Below, piece by piece: positions 15,148 to 23,390 of a stretch of DNA of 64,000 nucleotides. Under the pieces are notes generated by a model. It was not told where the DNA came from. It ran no database searches and worked only from the letters and a program-made list of their open reading frames with translations. The stretch comes from CALBPI01 sp038521865. Its GTDB lineage: Bacteria; Pseudomonadota; Gammaproteobacteria; Steroidobacterales; Woeseiaceae. Made by a program: the position numbers and the translations under genes. The DNA is taken from positions 992,001-1,056,000 of the forward strand of contig JBCBKO010000001.1 of the NCBI GenBank assembly GCA_038521865.1, written 5' to 3'. Every line of letters starts with the position of its first letter. The first letter of the stretch is position 1.

Positions 15148-16635
15148 ATGCAAGCGATTCGCACACTGCTGACTGTCCTTGGTGCGGCCATTCTGGTCGC
15201 GCTCGCGGGCAGCGCTGCGCCTGACGCCAACGCACAGGACTTCGAACTGCCCAACATCGGCAGCCCGGCCGACGCTCTACTGCCGCGCAATGAAGAGGCC
15301 CGGATCGGCCGCCAGATGATGCGTATGTTCTATGCGCGCGACATGGTCGTCGATGACCCCGAGTTAACCGAATACATCAACGCGCTCGGCAACGAACTGG
15401 TTGGCCACGCCAATAACGGCGATTACAACTTCGAGTTCTTTGTCGTTGCCGATCCTTCGGTCAACGCATTCGCGTTGCCGGGTGGTTTCATCGGCGTACA
15501 CACGGGCCTGATCCAACTCACTCGCGGTGAGGACGAGTTGGCGAGTGTGCTCGCGCACGAAATCGCCCACGTCACACAACGTCACATCGCGCGCACGATC
15601 CACGACAACTCCCGAGCGAGCATCCTGACAATGGCGGCGATGCTCGGCGCGATTGCGTTGTCTGCGGCCACCGGCGCCGGTGGTGAGGTGATCGAAGGCG
15701 CCATTGCCACCACGCAGGCTGTCTCAGTGCAGAGCCAGATCAACTTCACACGTGGTTACGAGTATGAGGCTGACCGCGTCGGCATCAACACGCTCGCGCA
15801 GGCCGGTTTCCAGGCAGACGCGATGGCCGACTTTTTCGCGAGAATGGGCAAACGCACGAACAGCTCACTCAACACAAGCCTCGATCAGTTCGAGTATCTG
15901 CGCACGCATCCGGTTTCCAGCTCGCGGACTGCTGAAGCCAAAGCACGGGCCCGTAAAATGCGGCCTATTGAGCCGCGCGAAGATAGCGTGAGCTATGGCT
16001 TGATGAAGGCCCGTACCCACGCGCTGTTCAGCGACTCAACCGCCATAGCACTGGCGTACTTCAATGCGGAAACCGATGCGAGCCTGTACGGTCGCGGCTT
16101 GGTGGCACTCGCCGAGGATAAGCCGTTCGATGCTGTCGAGATCTTCGAGGAGCTAATCGAAGACCAAAAAGAAGTCATCCCGTATCACATCGCGCTCGCA
16201 CAAGCGTTAGTGGCCGCCGATGATGTGCCAAGAGCGCTCGACACACTCGCTAAAGCGCAAGAGCTCTTCCCACGTAACGTGCCGCTAACGATCCGCTACG
16301 CCAAGATCTTGCTGGATACAGGCCGCGCTGAGCAGGCGCACGCCTTGCTCCTCGACCTTCTGAACAATGTGCCGCCGACGCCCGAACAGGTTCGTCTGAT
16401 TGCACGCGCTGCGATCGACTCGGGCCAGACGGCTGAAGCACATTACTACATGGCCGAATACAACATCATGACCGGCAACCTGGTGCAGGCCGTGATCCTC
16501 CTGCGCCGTGCATCCAGATTGGCTGGCGTAACGGATATCCAGAGAGCAAGATTTCTGGCGCGTGCTGACTTCGTCAGCGAGTACCTATCCGAAGCACAGA
16601 GGGTTGAGGTCCGGCGCGACCGTGGCTCTTCCTGA
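15148..16635 (+). CDS. bepA: Periplasmic M48 metalloprotease/chaperone BepA
   Basis: A 495-residue exported protein. After a signal peptide (about 1-30, ending ANAQDFELP) comes an M48 zinc-protease domain with HEIAH at 137-141 and the third ligand region YEYEADRVG. A carboxyl-terminal TPR region (about 290-480) follows. BepA promotes LptD assembly and degrades stalled outer-membrane proteins in the periplasm. The length matches E. coli BepA (487). It sits between bcp and mlaA on the same strand and fits a locus rich in envelope-maintenance genes. Confidence 0.93.
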   Translation: MQAIRTLLTVLGAAILVALAGSAAPDANAQDFELPNIGSPADALLPRNEEARIGRQMMRMFYARDMVVDDPELTEYINALGNELVGHANNGDYNFEFFVVADPSVNAFALPGGFIGVHTGLIQLTRGEDELASVLAHEIAHVTQRHIARTIHDNSRASILTMAAMLGAIALSAATGAGGEVIEGAIATTQAVSVQSQINFTRGYEYEADRVGINTLAQAGFQADAMADFFARMGKRTNSSLNTSLDQFEYLRTHPVSSSRTAEAKARARKMRPIEPREDSVSYGLMKARTHALFSDSTAIALAYFNAETDASLYGRGLVALAEDKPFDAVEIFEELIEDQKEVIPYHIALAQALVAADDVPRALDTLAKAQELFPRNVPLTIRYAKILLDTGRAEQAHALLLDLLNNVPPTPEQVRLIARAAIDSGQTAEAHYYMAEYNIMTGNLVQAVILLRRASRLAGVTDIQRARFLARADFVSEYLSEAQRVEVRRDRGSS

Positions 16636-16668
16636 GTCGATCCGAGCGTACATCACAAGGCATCACGA

Positions 16669-17427
16669 ATGAAAACGACAGGGAATAGATGGGGCGTGTG
16701 TCTCGTTGCACTGGCGGGCTTAACCCTCGCGGGATGTGCCAGCACCGGTGAGAAAGTCTCGATGGGCGATCCATGGGAACCCTATAACCGCCGTGTGAAC
16801 AGCTTCAACAATGGCGTGGATCGCGTGTTGCTCAAACCGCTCGCCAAGGGCTACAAGTTCATTACCCCCGATCCCGTCGAACGCGGTGTCTCGAACGTGT
16901 TTTCCAATCTGAGAACACCGATCAGCATCGTGAACAATCTATTGCAGGGCAAACCGGGCTCCGCGTTGTCAGAGACAGGGCGACTGGTGGTCAACTCGAC
17001 CATTGGGCTTGCGGGCATTTTCGATCCGGCAAGCGCCATGGGACTCGATCAAAAAAGCGAAGACTTCGGTCAAACGATGGCGGTTTGGGGCGTACCGAGT
17101 GGGCCCTATTTCGTACTACCGTTCTGGGGGCCGTCGACGGTGAGAAGCGCCGTGGGTCTGTTGCCTAATCAGCTGGCACACGGTCGAAATTTCTTCGATA
17201 CCGGCGTACGCGATAAGCTTTTAATCAGCGAAATCATCACTGGTCGTGCATCGCTTCTGGCGCTCGACAGCCAGATTGCCGCATCCAATGATCCCTACAT
17301 CTTCGTGCGTGAAGCGTATCTGCAGAACCGCAATTTCGTGATCTACGACGGGAACCCGCCGATCGAAGAAGACGAATTCGAGGATGATTTCGACGAAGAC
17401 CTGGATAGCTTCGACGACGATCTTTGA
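16669..17427 (+). CDS. mlaA: Outer-membrane phospholipid-trafficking lipoprotein MlaA with an acidic tail
   Basis: MlaA (VacJ) removes mislocalised phospholipids from the outer leaflet of the outer membrane and passes them to MlaC. Lipobox LAGC has Cys23. The family blocks DPWEPYNRRVNSFN, LLKPLAKGYKF, GLAGIFDPA and GPYFVLPFWGPSTVR are all present in 252 residues. The last 25 residues are almost wholly Asp/Glu with little else, a strongly acidic tail not typical of the E. coli protein. It converges on the mlaFEDCB operon (three bases separate the stops of mlaA and mlaB), so the whole pathway is encoded together on opposite strands. Confidence 0.95.
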   Translation: MKTTGNRWGVCLVALAGLTLAGCASTGEKVSMGDPWEPYNRRVNSFNNGVDRVLLKPLAKGYKFITPDPVERGVSNVFSNLRTPISIVNNLLQGKPGSALSETGRLVVNSTIGLAGIFDPASAMGLDQKSEDFGQTMAVWGVPSGPYFVLPFWGPSTVRSAVGLLPNQLAHGRNFFDTGVRDKLLISEIITGRASLLALDSQIAASNDPYIFVREAYLQNRNFVIYDGNPPIEEDEFEDDFDEDLDSFDDDL

Positions 17428-17430
17428 GGT

Positions 17431-17751
17431 CTACATAAACCCCTTCCAGCGCTCGCCTGCCTCCAGTAACCCCTCTACCTCGCTGATCGCAGCGATGTTC
17501 AGCAGCTTCTCGGGCGTGTTCTCATAAATCATCTCGCGAACACTGTGGTTGGCCCAAGTCACCCATTCGATCAGCAGCGCAAGCCCGGCGCTGTCTGAGT
17601 CCGTGACACCGGACAGATCGACGACAATCCGGCTGTGCGGCTCGAACAATTTGGTCGCACGATCGAGCAACCCACCCACCGAATCAAAGGTCAACGGGCC
17701 TTCGATCGAAAACGTACCCTCTTCATCGCCTTCGGCGATTGCTGCTCGCAT
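17431..17751 (-). CDS. mlaB: STAS-domain protein MlaB
   Basis: A 106-residue cytoplasmic STAS-domain subunit of the inner-membrane MlaFEDB complex, which it stabilises by binding the ATPase MlaF. The STAS core is visible: FSIEGPLTFDSVGGLLD, then IVVDLSGVTDSDSAGLALLIEW, with the usual D-S-A-G-L helix cap. Its start overlaps the mlaC stop by one base (TGATG). It is the last gene of the operon. Confidence 0.92.
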   Translation of the reverse strand: MRAAIAEGDEEGTFSIEGPLTFDSVGGLLDRATKLFEPHSRIVVDLSGVTDSDSAGLALLIEWVTWANHSVREMIYENTPEKLLNIAAISEVEGLLEAGERWKGFM

Positions 17752-18407
17752 CAGGCCGCCTCGTCGTCTTCCTGTGCCGATCCTGCTTCCGCTTCGAGAC
17801 GCTCGATCACCGCATCGAGGCTAGTCTTCTTGATCTCGGAATCGATCTCGGCGCGGAAGTTGCGGATGTAGCTGATGCCGTCAATCGAAACATCAAATAC
17901 CTGCCAGCCCGCGTCACCGCGCTTTACCATCCGATACTCGACCGCAACCGCGCTGCCATCGTCCAGCGTGACCTCGGTATAAACCTGTGCTTTGTTGTCC
18001 GACAACTTGCCGCGCTCGGGCAACACTTTCAAACGATCTTCCTGAAACTCGAGGATGCCGGTTGCGTAGCGTTGGAGCATCGCGCTGTAGAAGCCCTGAA
18101 TGAACCGCCGCTTTTGCTCATTGCTCGCATCGCGCCAATGACGCGCCAAGACTAGACGACCGGCGTAGTTGCGGTCGAACCTCGGCGCTAGCAGCGTGTC
18201 CACCCACTCGATCAACGCGGCTTCGTCTTCGAGGTAAAGCTCACGGTTCTCCGCAAGCCCAGCCTTGATATCTTCGATAGCAGCGTCGACCACGTCCATC
18301 GGCGTGCCCTCTTCCTGCGCCATCGCAGGAGCTACAAATCCAACAGCGAGGATCAGTGCAACCAGGGTCGAAACGGGTTTCCACAGTGTGTTCATGATTT
18401 TGTCCAT
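17751..18407 (-). CDS. mlaC: Periplasmic phospholipid-binding protein MlaC
   Basis: A 218-residue soluble periplasmic shuttle that carries phospholipid between MlaA at the outer membrane and the MlaFEDB complex. A signal peptide (about 1-29, APAMAQEEG) is followed by the Tol-Tol-Ttg2 family pattern: LAPRFDRNYAGRLVLARHW, RFIQGFYSAMLQRYATGI and GWQVFDVSIDGISYIRNFRAE. It lies between mlaD and mlaB in a tight operon. The carboxyl end has a short acidic extension. An ATG at 18395 is an alternative start. Confidence 0.95.
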   Translation of the reverse strand: MDKIMNTLWKPVSTLVALILAVGFVAPAMAQEEGTPMDVVDAAIEDIKAGLAENRELYLEDEAALIEWVDTLLAPRFDRNYAGRLVLARHWRDASNEQKRRFIQGFYSAMLQRYATGILEFQEDRLKVLPERGKLSDNKAQVYTEVTLDDGSAVAVEYRMVKRGDAGWQVFDVSIDGISYIRNFRAEIDSEIKKTSLDAVIERLEAEAGSAQEDDEAA

Positions 18408-18459
18408 TATTTATCTTCGTCGCGCTGCGTCGTAATTCGAGGCCGCGTTAGTTGTTTGA

Positions 18460-18921
18460 CTAGTCTCCGCCGCCAGCGTTCACCAGGAATTTGCCAATCA
18501 GGTTCTCGAGCACGATGGCGGACTGGGTGAATTCGAGCTCGCTACCTTCTTCGAGATATATGTCCGAGCCACCGGGTTGCAAGCCGACATACTGTGAGCC
18601 CAGCAATCCTGCAGTCAGGATGCTGGCATCGCTATCTTCCGGCAGCTCGTCGTATCGGGCATCGATTCGCAGTACCACCAACGCGTCGAACTGTTCTGGA
18701 TCGAAATCGATGGATTGGACGCGGCCGATTTTCACGCCGGCCATCGCCACCGGCGATCGCACTTTGAGCCCGCCAATGTTGTCGAAGTGCGCCGTGACGT
18801 CGTAGTAACCATCATCGAAGCTCTGGAGGTTCGCCGTCTGCGTGGTCAGGAAAAACAACGCAGCAAAACCCAGCAAAACGAATGCGCCTGTACCGATTTC
18901 AACCGATCTTGTCTGTTGCAT
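18460..18921 (-). CDS. mlaD: MCE-domain phospholipid transporter subunit MlaD
   Basis: A 153-residue protein with one amino-terminal membrane helix (about 10-28) and a single periplasmic MCE domain (YYDVTAHFDNIGGLKVRSPVAMAGVKIGRV). MlaD forms a hexameric ring that receives or delivers lipid at the inner-membrane MlaFE transporter. The LLGSQYVGLQPG segment and a hydrophobic end (VLENLIGKFL) that lines the central pore are present. It is 52 bases from mlaC and 14 from mlaE. Confidence 0.95.
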   Translation of the reverse strand: MQQTRSVEIGTGAFVLLGFAALFFLTTQTANLQSFDDGYYDVTAHFDNIGGLKVRSPVAMAGVKIGRVQSIDFDPEQFDALVVLRIDARYDELPEDSDASILTAGLLGSQYVGLQPGGSDIYLEEGSELEFTQSAIVLENLIGKFLVNAGGGD

Positions 18922-18935
18922 AGCAACGTCCTCAA

Positions 18936-19697
18936 TTAAATGGCGATTGCCGTAATCATGAAATCAAAAATAAGCACCGTCACTGCCGAGATCACGACAG
19001 TGCGGGTGGTGGCCCTGCCGACACCTTCCGCAGTTGGCTGGCAGTTATAGCCTTCCCAGACCGCGACAAAGCTCGATGCGACGCCGAATACAATGCTCTT
19101 GATGATGCCTTCCCAGACATCTGCCTCAGCAACGCCCTGCTTCATCTCTGACCAGAATGCGCCTGAGTCCAGCCCCATCAACGGCACACCGACCATGTAC
19201 GCACCCAAAATACCGATGCTCGTGAAAATCGCGACCAACAATGGCATCGAGATCGCACCGCCGAGGAATCGGGGTACAGCCACGCGCACCACGGGGTCGA
19301 TCGCCATCATTTCCATCGCCGAGAGCTGATCGGTGACCCGCATCAAGCCGATCTCCGACGCCAACGCCGTGCCCGCACGTCCCGCGAACAACAATGCGGT
19401 GATCACGGGGCCCAATTCTTTCATCAAAGCCAGCGCCGAAAACGGACCGACCTGATCCTCAGCACCGAAACGCGCGAGGTTCGAATACGACTGCAGGCCG
19501 ATCACCGCGCCGACAAAAAAGCCGCACACCATAATCAAGACCAAGGACAGCGCACCGGCGTTATACACCTGACGCGATACGAGCGAGGGTCTTAGCAGTA
19601 CGCGCGGCGATTCCGCCAGCAGCCGAAAGAAAAACAGCTGCGACGCGCCGAAAGTGCGAACGAACCCACCGAATGTCGCCAATAAATCACGAATCAT
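18936..19697 (-). CDS. mlaE: ABC phospholipid transporter permease MlaE
   Basis: A 253-residue inner-membrane permease with about five membrane segments. It carries the MlaE/Ttg2B signatures: FVGAVIGLQSYSNLARFGAE, the segment ELGPVITALLFAGRAGTALASEIGLMRVTDQLSAMEMM, and WEGYNCQPTAEGVGRATT. The frame is open to 19811, but the ATG at 19697 (MIRDLLATFGGF) fits the family start and has TAAGAG upstream. That start overlaps the end of mlaF by 11 bases, a usual arrangement in this operon. Confidence 0.94.
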   Translation of the reverse strand: MIRDLLATFGGFVRTFGASQLFFFRLLAESPRVLLRPSLVSRQVYNAGALSLVLIMVCGFFVGAVIGLQSYSNLARFGAEDQVGPFSALALMKELGPVITALLFAGRAGTALASEIGLMRVTDQLSAMEMMAIDPVVRVAVPRFLGGAISMPLLVAIFTSIGILGAYMVGVPLMGLDSGAFWSEMKQGVAEADVWEGIIKSIVFGVASSFVAVWEGYNCQPTAEGVGRATTRTVVISAVTVLIFDFMITAIAI

Positions 19698-20520
19698 CTT
19701 GCGGACTCTTACTGATGCGACCATCGTCGAACAACTGCGAAGCGTAGTCCTCGGCAGGGAAATGGAACGGCACCGGCCCATCCGCCATTCCATGCATGAA
19801 CTGGCGCACAAGCTCCGACTGCGCGTTATGCAGCTCGTCGGGGCTGCCGCCGGCGGCCACCTTGCCGTCCGAGATCAAATAGCTCGAGTCAGCCACCGAG
19901 CTGATTTCTTGCACGTCATGGCTCACGACAATGGAGGAGATGCCCAGTGCATCGTTCATGCGCCGCACCAGCCGCACGATCACACCCATAGAAATTGGGT
20001 CGAGCCCAACAAACGGCTCGTCGTAAATCAGGATTTTCGGGTCAGTCGCCATAGCGCGCGCCAGAGCGACGCGGCGCGCCATACCGCCCGAAAGTTCCTG
20101 CGGCTGCATAAAGGCCGCGCCCCGCAATCCGACGGCATGCAGCTTGGTCAAAACGATGTGACGGATGAGTCGGTCCGGCAGGTCGTAGTGTTCGCGCAAC
20201 GGGAACGCCACGTTCTCAAAGACATCGAAGTCAGTCAGCAACGCCCCGTTCTGAAACAGCATGCCGATGCGGCGACGCAAACTGTAAAGCCCCGGGCGGC
20301 GTAGCTGGTCCAGCCACTCGCCATCGACTCGGATGCGCCCCTTGTCCGGCACCAGTTGACCTGTAATCAGGCGCAAAAGTGTGGTCTTACCGGTGCCACT
20401 CGGGCCCATGATTGCCGTGACTTCACCGCGGCGAATCGCGAGGTTCAGGCCTTTGAAGATCTCACGAGAGCCTCGCGCATAGTGCAGGTCCTCGATCTCG
20501 ACCACATTGTCAGACTGCAT
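19687..20520 (-). CDS. mlaF: ABC phospholipid transporter ATPase MlaF
   Basis: A 277-residue cytoplasmic ATPase that powers the MlaFEDB transporter. It has Walker A GPSGTGKTTLL, signature LSGGMARRVALARAM, Walker B ILIYDEPFVGLDP and the switch histidine in SIVVSHDVQE. The start ATG at 20520 (MQSDNVVEIEDLHY) fits the family; the open frame to 20619 adds an unlikely leader. It is the first gene of mlaFEDCB. A TGCTATAAT promoter element lies about 110 bases upstream in the region shared with sufR. Confidence 0.95.
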   Translation of the reverse strand: MQSDNVVEIEDLHYARGSREIFKGLNLAIRRGEVTAIMGPSGTGKTTLLRLITGQLVPDKGRIRVDGEWLDQLRRPGLYSLRRRIGMLFQNGALLTDFDVFENVAFPLREHYDLPDRLIRHIVLTKLHAVGLRGAAFMQPQELSGGMARRVALARAMATDPKILIYDEPFVGLDPISMGVIVRLVRRMNDALGISSIVVSHDVQEISSVADSSYLISDGKVAAGGSPDELHNAQSELVRQFMHGMADGPVPFHFPAEDYASQLFDDGRISKSPQDDS

Positions 20521-20627
20521 ATTCGTGTCCGATGCTGCGCGCGGGCCCAGCAACGTTGTTGTATTTTGGAGACATAAGGCTCGGGTAAGCTGCGTAACCG
20601 TCAGCTTTTGGCCTCTCAATGTTTGAC

Positions 20628-20633
20628 ATTATA
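20628..20633 (-). promoter_or_regulatory. Extended -10 element for the mla operon
   Basis: The minus strand reads TGCTATAAT, an extended -10 (TGnTATAAT) with no clear -35 hexamer upstream. It lies about 110 bases before mlaF in the divergent region shared with sufR, and fits transcription of mlaFEDCB. Confidence 0.5.
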
Positions 20634-20649
20634 GCAACACCCCAAGCAG

Positions 20650-20679
20650 TTGATGATCAGTTTTAAATGGGACTAAAAT
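20650..20679 (+). promoter_or_regulatory. Promoter of the sufR-suf operon
   Basis: TTGATG (20650-20655) and TAAAAT (20674-20679) are spaced by 18 bases. The -10 lies inside the palindrome at 20670-20684, so bound repressor would block RNA polymerase. The sufR GTG follows 34 bases later. Confidence 0.55.
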
Positions 20680-20684
20680 AGTCC
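20670..20684 (+). promoter_or_regulatory. Palindromic operator fitting the IscR type-1 core
   Basis: GGACTAAAATAGTCC is a perfect six-base inverted repeat around AAA. Its core GACTAAAATAGTC matches the core of the E. coli IscR type-1 site consensus (GACTRwwwYAGTC) at every position. It overlaps the -10 of the sufR promoter, as expected for autoregulation by an Rrf2-family Fe-S protein. Confidence 0.65.
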
Positions 20685-20712
20685 GCATTGACGATCCCGA
20701 GAAGGAAGCGAC

Positions 20713-21180
20713 GTGTTTCGAATCAGCAAAATGACCGATTACGGCACGCTCGTGCTCGCGCACCTCGCCCAGATGGGCGACCAGCCAACGGCTGCCAGCG
20801 AGATCTCGGGACGCACGGGCCTTGGTGCTGCGACCGTCAGTAAACTCTTGAAGTCACTCGCTCGCGCGGGCCTGGTCACCGCGCGTCGCGGTGCCACCGG
20901 CGGCTATCGACTGGCGCGCCGACCTTCCGAGATCAGCGCCGCCGACATTATCGATGCGATCGAAGGGCCGGTTGCAATCACTGATTGCTCCGACAACGGA
21001 CACGGTTGTGACCTTGAGGCCATTTGTGGGCTCGGTTCCGCATGGCAGCAAATTAACTCGAATATCCGGAATGCGCTGCGCGAAATCAGCCTGACCGACT
21101 TGAAGGGCGAGCGGCCTATCCCCACTGAAATGCCGCTGCTGCCCATGAAACAGATTCTGCATAAGGATGCATTGCGATGA
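20713..21180 (+). CDS. sufR: Rrf2-family Fe-S sensing regulator of the SUF operon
   Basis: A 155-residue Rrf2/IscR-type regulator of the gammaproteobacterial SUF-regulator group. A winged helix (about 1-75; AASEISGRTGLGAATVSKLLKSLARAGLV and the wing GATGGYRLAR) is followed by the cluster-binding loop with C92, C99 and C105, the three cysteines that ligate [2Fe-2S] in IscR. It probably represses the operon when holding a cluster. The GTG start at 20713 has GAAGGA upstream. The stop overlaps the sufB start by ATGA. The symbol is used here for the operon regulator and does not imply descent from cyanobacterial SufR. Confidence 0.9.
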   Translation: MFRISKMTDYGTLVLAHLAQMGDQPTAASEISGRTGLGAATVSKLLKSLARAGLVTARRGATGGYRLARRPSEISAADIIDAIEGPVAITDCSDNGHGCDLEAICGLGSAWQQINSNIRNALREISLTDLKGERPIPTEMPLLPMKQILHKDALR

Positions 21181-22625
21181 GCACTGATAGCGCCGATGCG
21201 CGCGAGTTTGTTGGCAAGAAATACCAACATGGATTCGTCACCGATATCGATTCGGATACATTGCCGCCCGGGCTGAACGAAGATGTCATTCGTGCCATCT
21301 CGGCTCGAAAAGAAGAGCCCGAGTACATGCTCGAGTGGCGCCTGCAGGCTTTCGAGACGTGGAAGAAGATGACCGAACCTGAGTGGGCGCATGTGGAGTA
21401 TCCACCGATCGACTACCAGGCAATCTCCTACTTCTCCGCACCGAAGTCAGACGACGACAAGCCGAAAAGTCTCGACGAGGTCGATCCGAAGCTGCTTGAG
21501 ACGTACGACAAGCTCGGCATTCCGTTACATGAACGTGCGCGACTCGCGGGCGTCGCCGTCGACGCGGTATTCGACTCTGTCTCCGTGACCACGACCTTCC
21601 GCGACAAGCTCGCCGAAGCGGGTGTGATTTTCTGCTCATTCTCGGAAGCGGTGCGCGAGCATCCTGAGCTCATCAAGAAATATCTCGGTACTGTGGTGCC
21701 GCGTTCGGACAACTACTTCACCGCGTTGAATTCTGCGGTCTTCAGCGACGGCTCGTTCGTCTATATCCCACCGGGCGTGCGCTGCCCGATGGAGTTGTCG
21801 ACCTACTTCCGCATCAACGAAATGAACACGGGCCAGTTCGAGCGCACGCTGATCATCGCGGACAAAGGCAGCTACGTCAGCTACCTCGAAGGGTGCACTG
21901 CACCGATGCGCGATGAGAACCAACTGCACGCCGCGGTTGTCGAACTCGTCGCGCTTGAGGATGCCGAGATCAAGTACTCGACGGTTCAGAATTGGTATCC
22001 GGGAGACGAAGAAGGTCGCGGCGGGATTTATAACTTCGTGACCAAGCGTGGCGACTGCCGCGAAGATCGCGCGAAGATTTCCTGGACACAGGTGGAAACC
22101 GGTTCGGCGATCACCTGGAAATATCCGAGCTGCATTCTGCGCGGCGACGACAGCGTCGGTGAGTTCTATTCGGTTGCAGTGACCAACAATCTGCAGCAGG
22201 CGGACACCGGCACCAAGATGATCCACATCGGCAAGAACACGAAGAGCACGATTGTCTCAAAAGGTATCTCGGCGGGGCGTGCACAACAGTCCTACCGTGG
22301 CCTGGTCAAAGTCATGCCGCAGGCGAGCAACGCACGTAACTACACGCAGTGCGATTCGCTGCTGATCGGATCGGAGTGCGGTGCGCACACCTTCCCTTAC
22401 ATGGAGGTGCGCAATGCGAGTACGACGGTGGAACATGAGGCAACGACGTCGAAGATCGGTGAGGACCAATTGTTTTACTGCCGCCAGCGCGGCATCGGTG
22501 AAGAAGATGCTGTGAACCTGATCGTTAACGGATTCTGCAAAGACGTATTCCGCGAGCTGCCAATGGAGTTCGCTGTGGAAGCACAAGCACTTCTGAATGT
22601 CAGCCTCGAAGGCGCGGTAGGTTAA
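21177..22625 (+). CDS. sufB: Fe-S cluster scaffold subunit SufB
   Basis: A 482-residue scaffold protein of the SufBC2D complex, on which [Fe-S] clusters are assembled under iron limitation or oxidative stress. It has the SufB beta-helix signatures: VPRSDNYFTALNSAVFSDGSFVYIPPGVRCPMELSTYFRI, RGIYNFVTKRGDC-type and the late CRQRGIGEEDAVNLIVNGFCKDVF region. The length matches E. coli SufB (495). It is coupled to sufR (four-base overlap), and sufC begins 13 bases after its stop. Confidence 0.97.
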   Translation: MSTDSADAREFVGKKYQHGFVTDIDSDTLPPGLNEDVIRAISARKEEPEYMLEWRLQAFETWKKMTEPEWAHVEYPPIDYQAISYFSAPKSDDDKPKSLDEVDPKLLETYDKLGIPLHERARLAGVAVDAVFDSVSVTTTFRDKLAEAGVIFCSFSEAVREHPELIKKYLGTVVPRSDNYFTALNSAVFSDGSFVYIPPGVRCPMELSTYFRINEMNTGQFERTLIIADKGSYVSYLEGCTAPMRDENQLHAAVVELVALEDAEIKYSTVQNWYPGDEEGRGGIYNFVTKRGDCREDRAKISWTQVETGSAITWKYPSCILRGDDSVGEFYSVAVTNNLQQADTGTKMIHIGKNTKSTIVSKGISAGRAQQSYRGLVKVMPQASNARNYTQCDSLLIGSECGAHTFPYMEVRNASTTVEHEATTSKIGEDQLFYCRQRGIGEEDAVNLIVNGFCKDVFRELPMEFAVEAQALLNVSLEGAVG

Positions 22626-22637
22626 GGAACGCAACGC

Positions 22638-23390
22638 ATGCTAGATATCAAATCACTCCACGCTTCGGTCGGCGGAACAGAAATCCTCAAAGGCCTCAAC
22701 CTGGCGGTGAACGCAGGTGAGGTGCACGCCATTATGGGCCCGAACGGCTCCGGCAAGAGCACACTGGCCAACGTGCTCGCCGGTCGCGACGACTATTCCG
22801 TGACCGGCGGTAGTGTCGCGTTCCACGGCAAGGATCTTTTGGACCTGGAACCGGAAGAACGCGCGCAAGCCGGTCTGTTTCTCGCTTTCCAATATCCCGT
22901 CGAAATCCCGGGCGTCAACAACACCTACCTCCTCCGAGCTGCATTGAACGCGGTGCGTGAAGCACGAGGCGAGCCGGAACTTAGTGCCGTCGAATTCATG
23001 AAGATCGCGCGTGAAAAAATGAAAGCCATGCAGATGAATCCCGGCTTCTTGAACCGCGGAGTGAACGAAGGATTCTCGGGCGGTGAGAAAAAGCGCAACG
23101 AGGTGTTCCAGATGTCGGTGCTGGAGCCGTCGCTGTGTGTGTTGGACGAAACAGACTCTGGCCTGGATATCGACGCACTCAAAATCGTCGCCGAGGGGGT
23201 GAACGCCTTGCGCGATCCCTCGCGTGCTTTCCTGATGGTCACTCACTACCAGCGCTTACTCGACTATATCGAGCCTGACTTTGTGCATGTGCTCGCTGGC
23301 GGGCGCATCATCCGCTCAGGTGACAAGTCGCTCGCGCTTGAGCTCGAGGCACGCGGTTACGACTGGGTGCTGGAGGAAGCCGCTGCATGA
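22638..23390 (+). CDS. sufC: SUF system ATPase SufC
   Basis: A 250-residue ABC-type ATPase that drives conformational change in SufBC2D. It has Walker A GPNGSGKST, the Q-loop in FLAFQYPVEIPG, signature FSGGEKKRNE, Walker B LCVLDETDSGLD and the switch VTHYQRLL. The SufC-specific features (FQYP and KKRNE) are intact. Its stop overlaps the sufD start by four bases. Confidence 0.97.
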   Translation: MLDIKSLHASVGGTEILKGLNLAVNAGEVHAIMGPNGSGKSTLANVLAGRDDYSVTGGSVAFHGKDLLDLEPEERAQAGLFLAFQYPVEIPGVNNTYLLRAALNAVREARGEPELSAVEFMKIAREKMKAMQMNPGFLNRGVNEGFSGGEKKRNEVFQMSVLEPSLCVLDETDSGLDIDALKIVAEGVNALRDPSRAFLMVTHYQRLLDYIEPDFVHVLAGGRIIRSGDKSLALELEARGYDWVLEEAAA

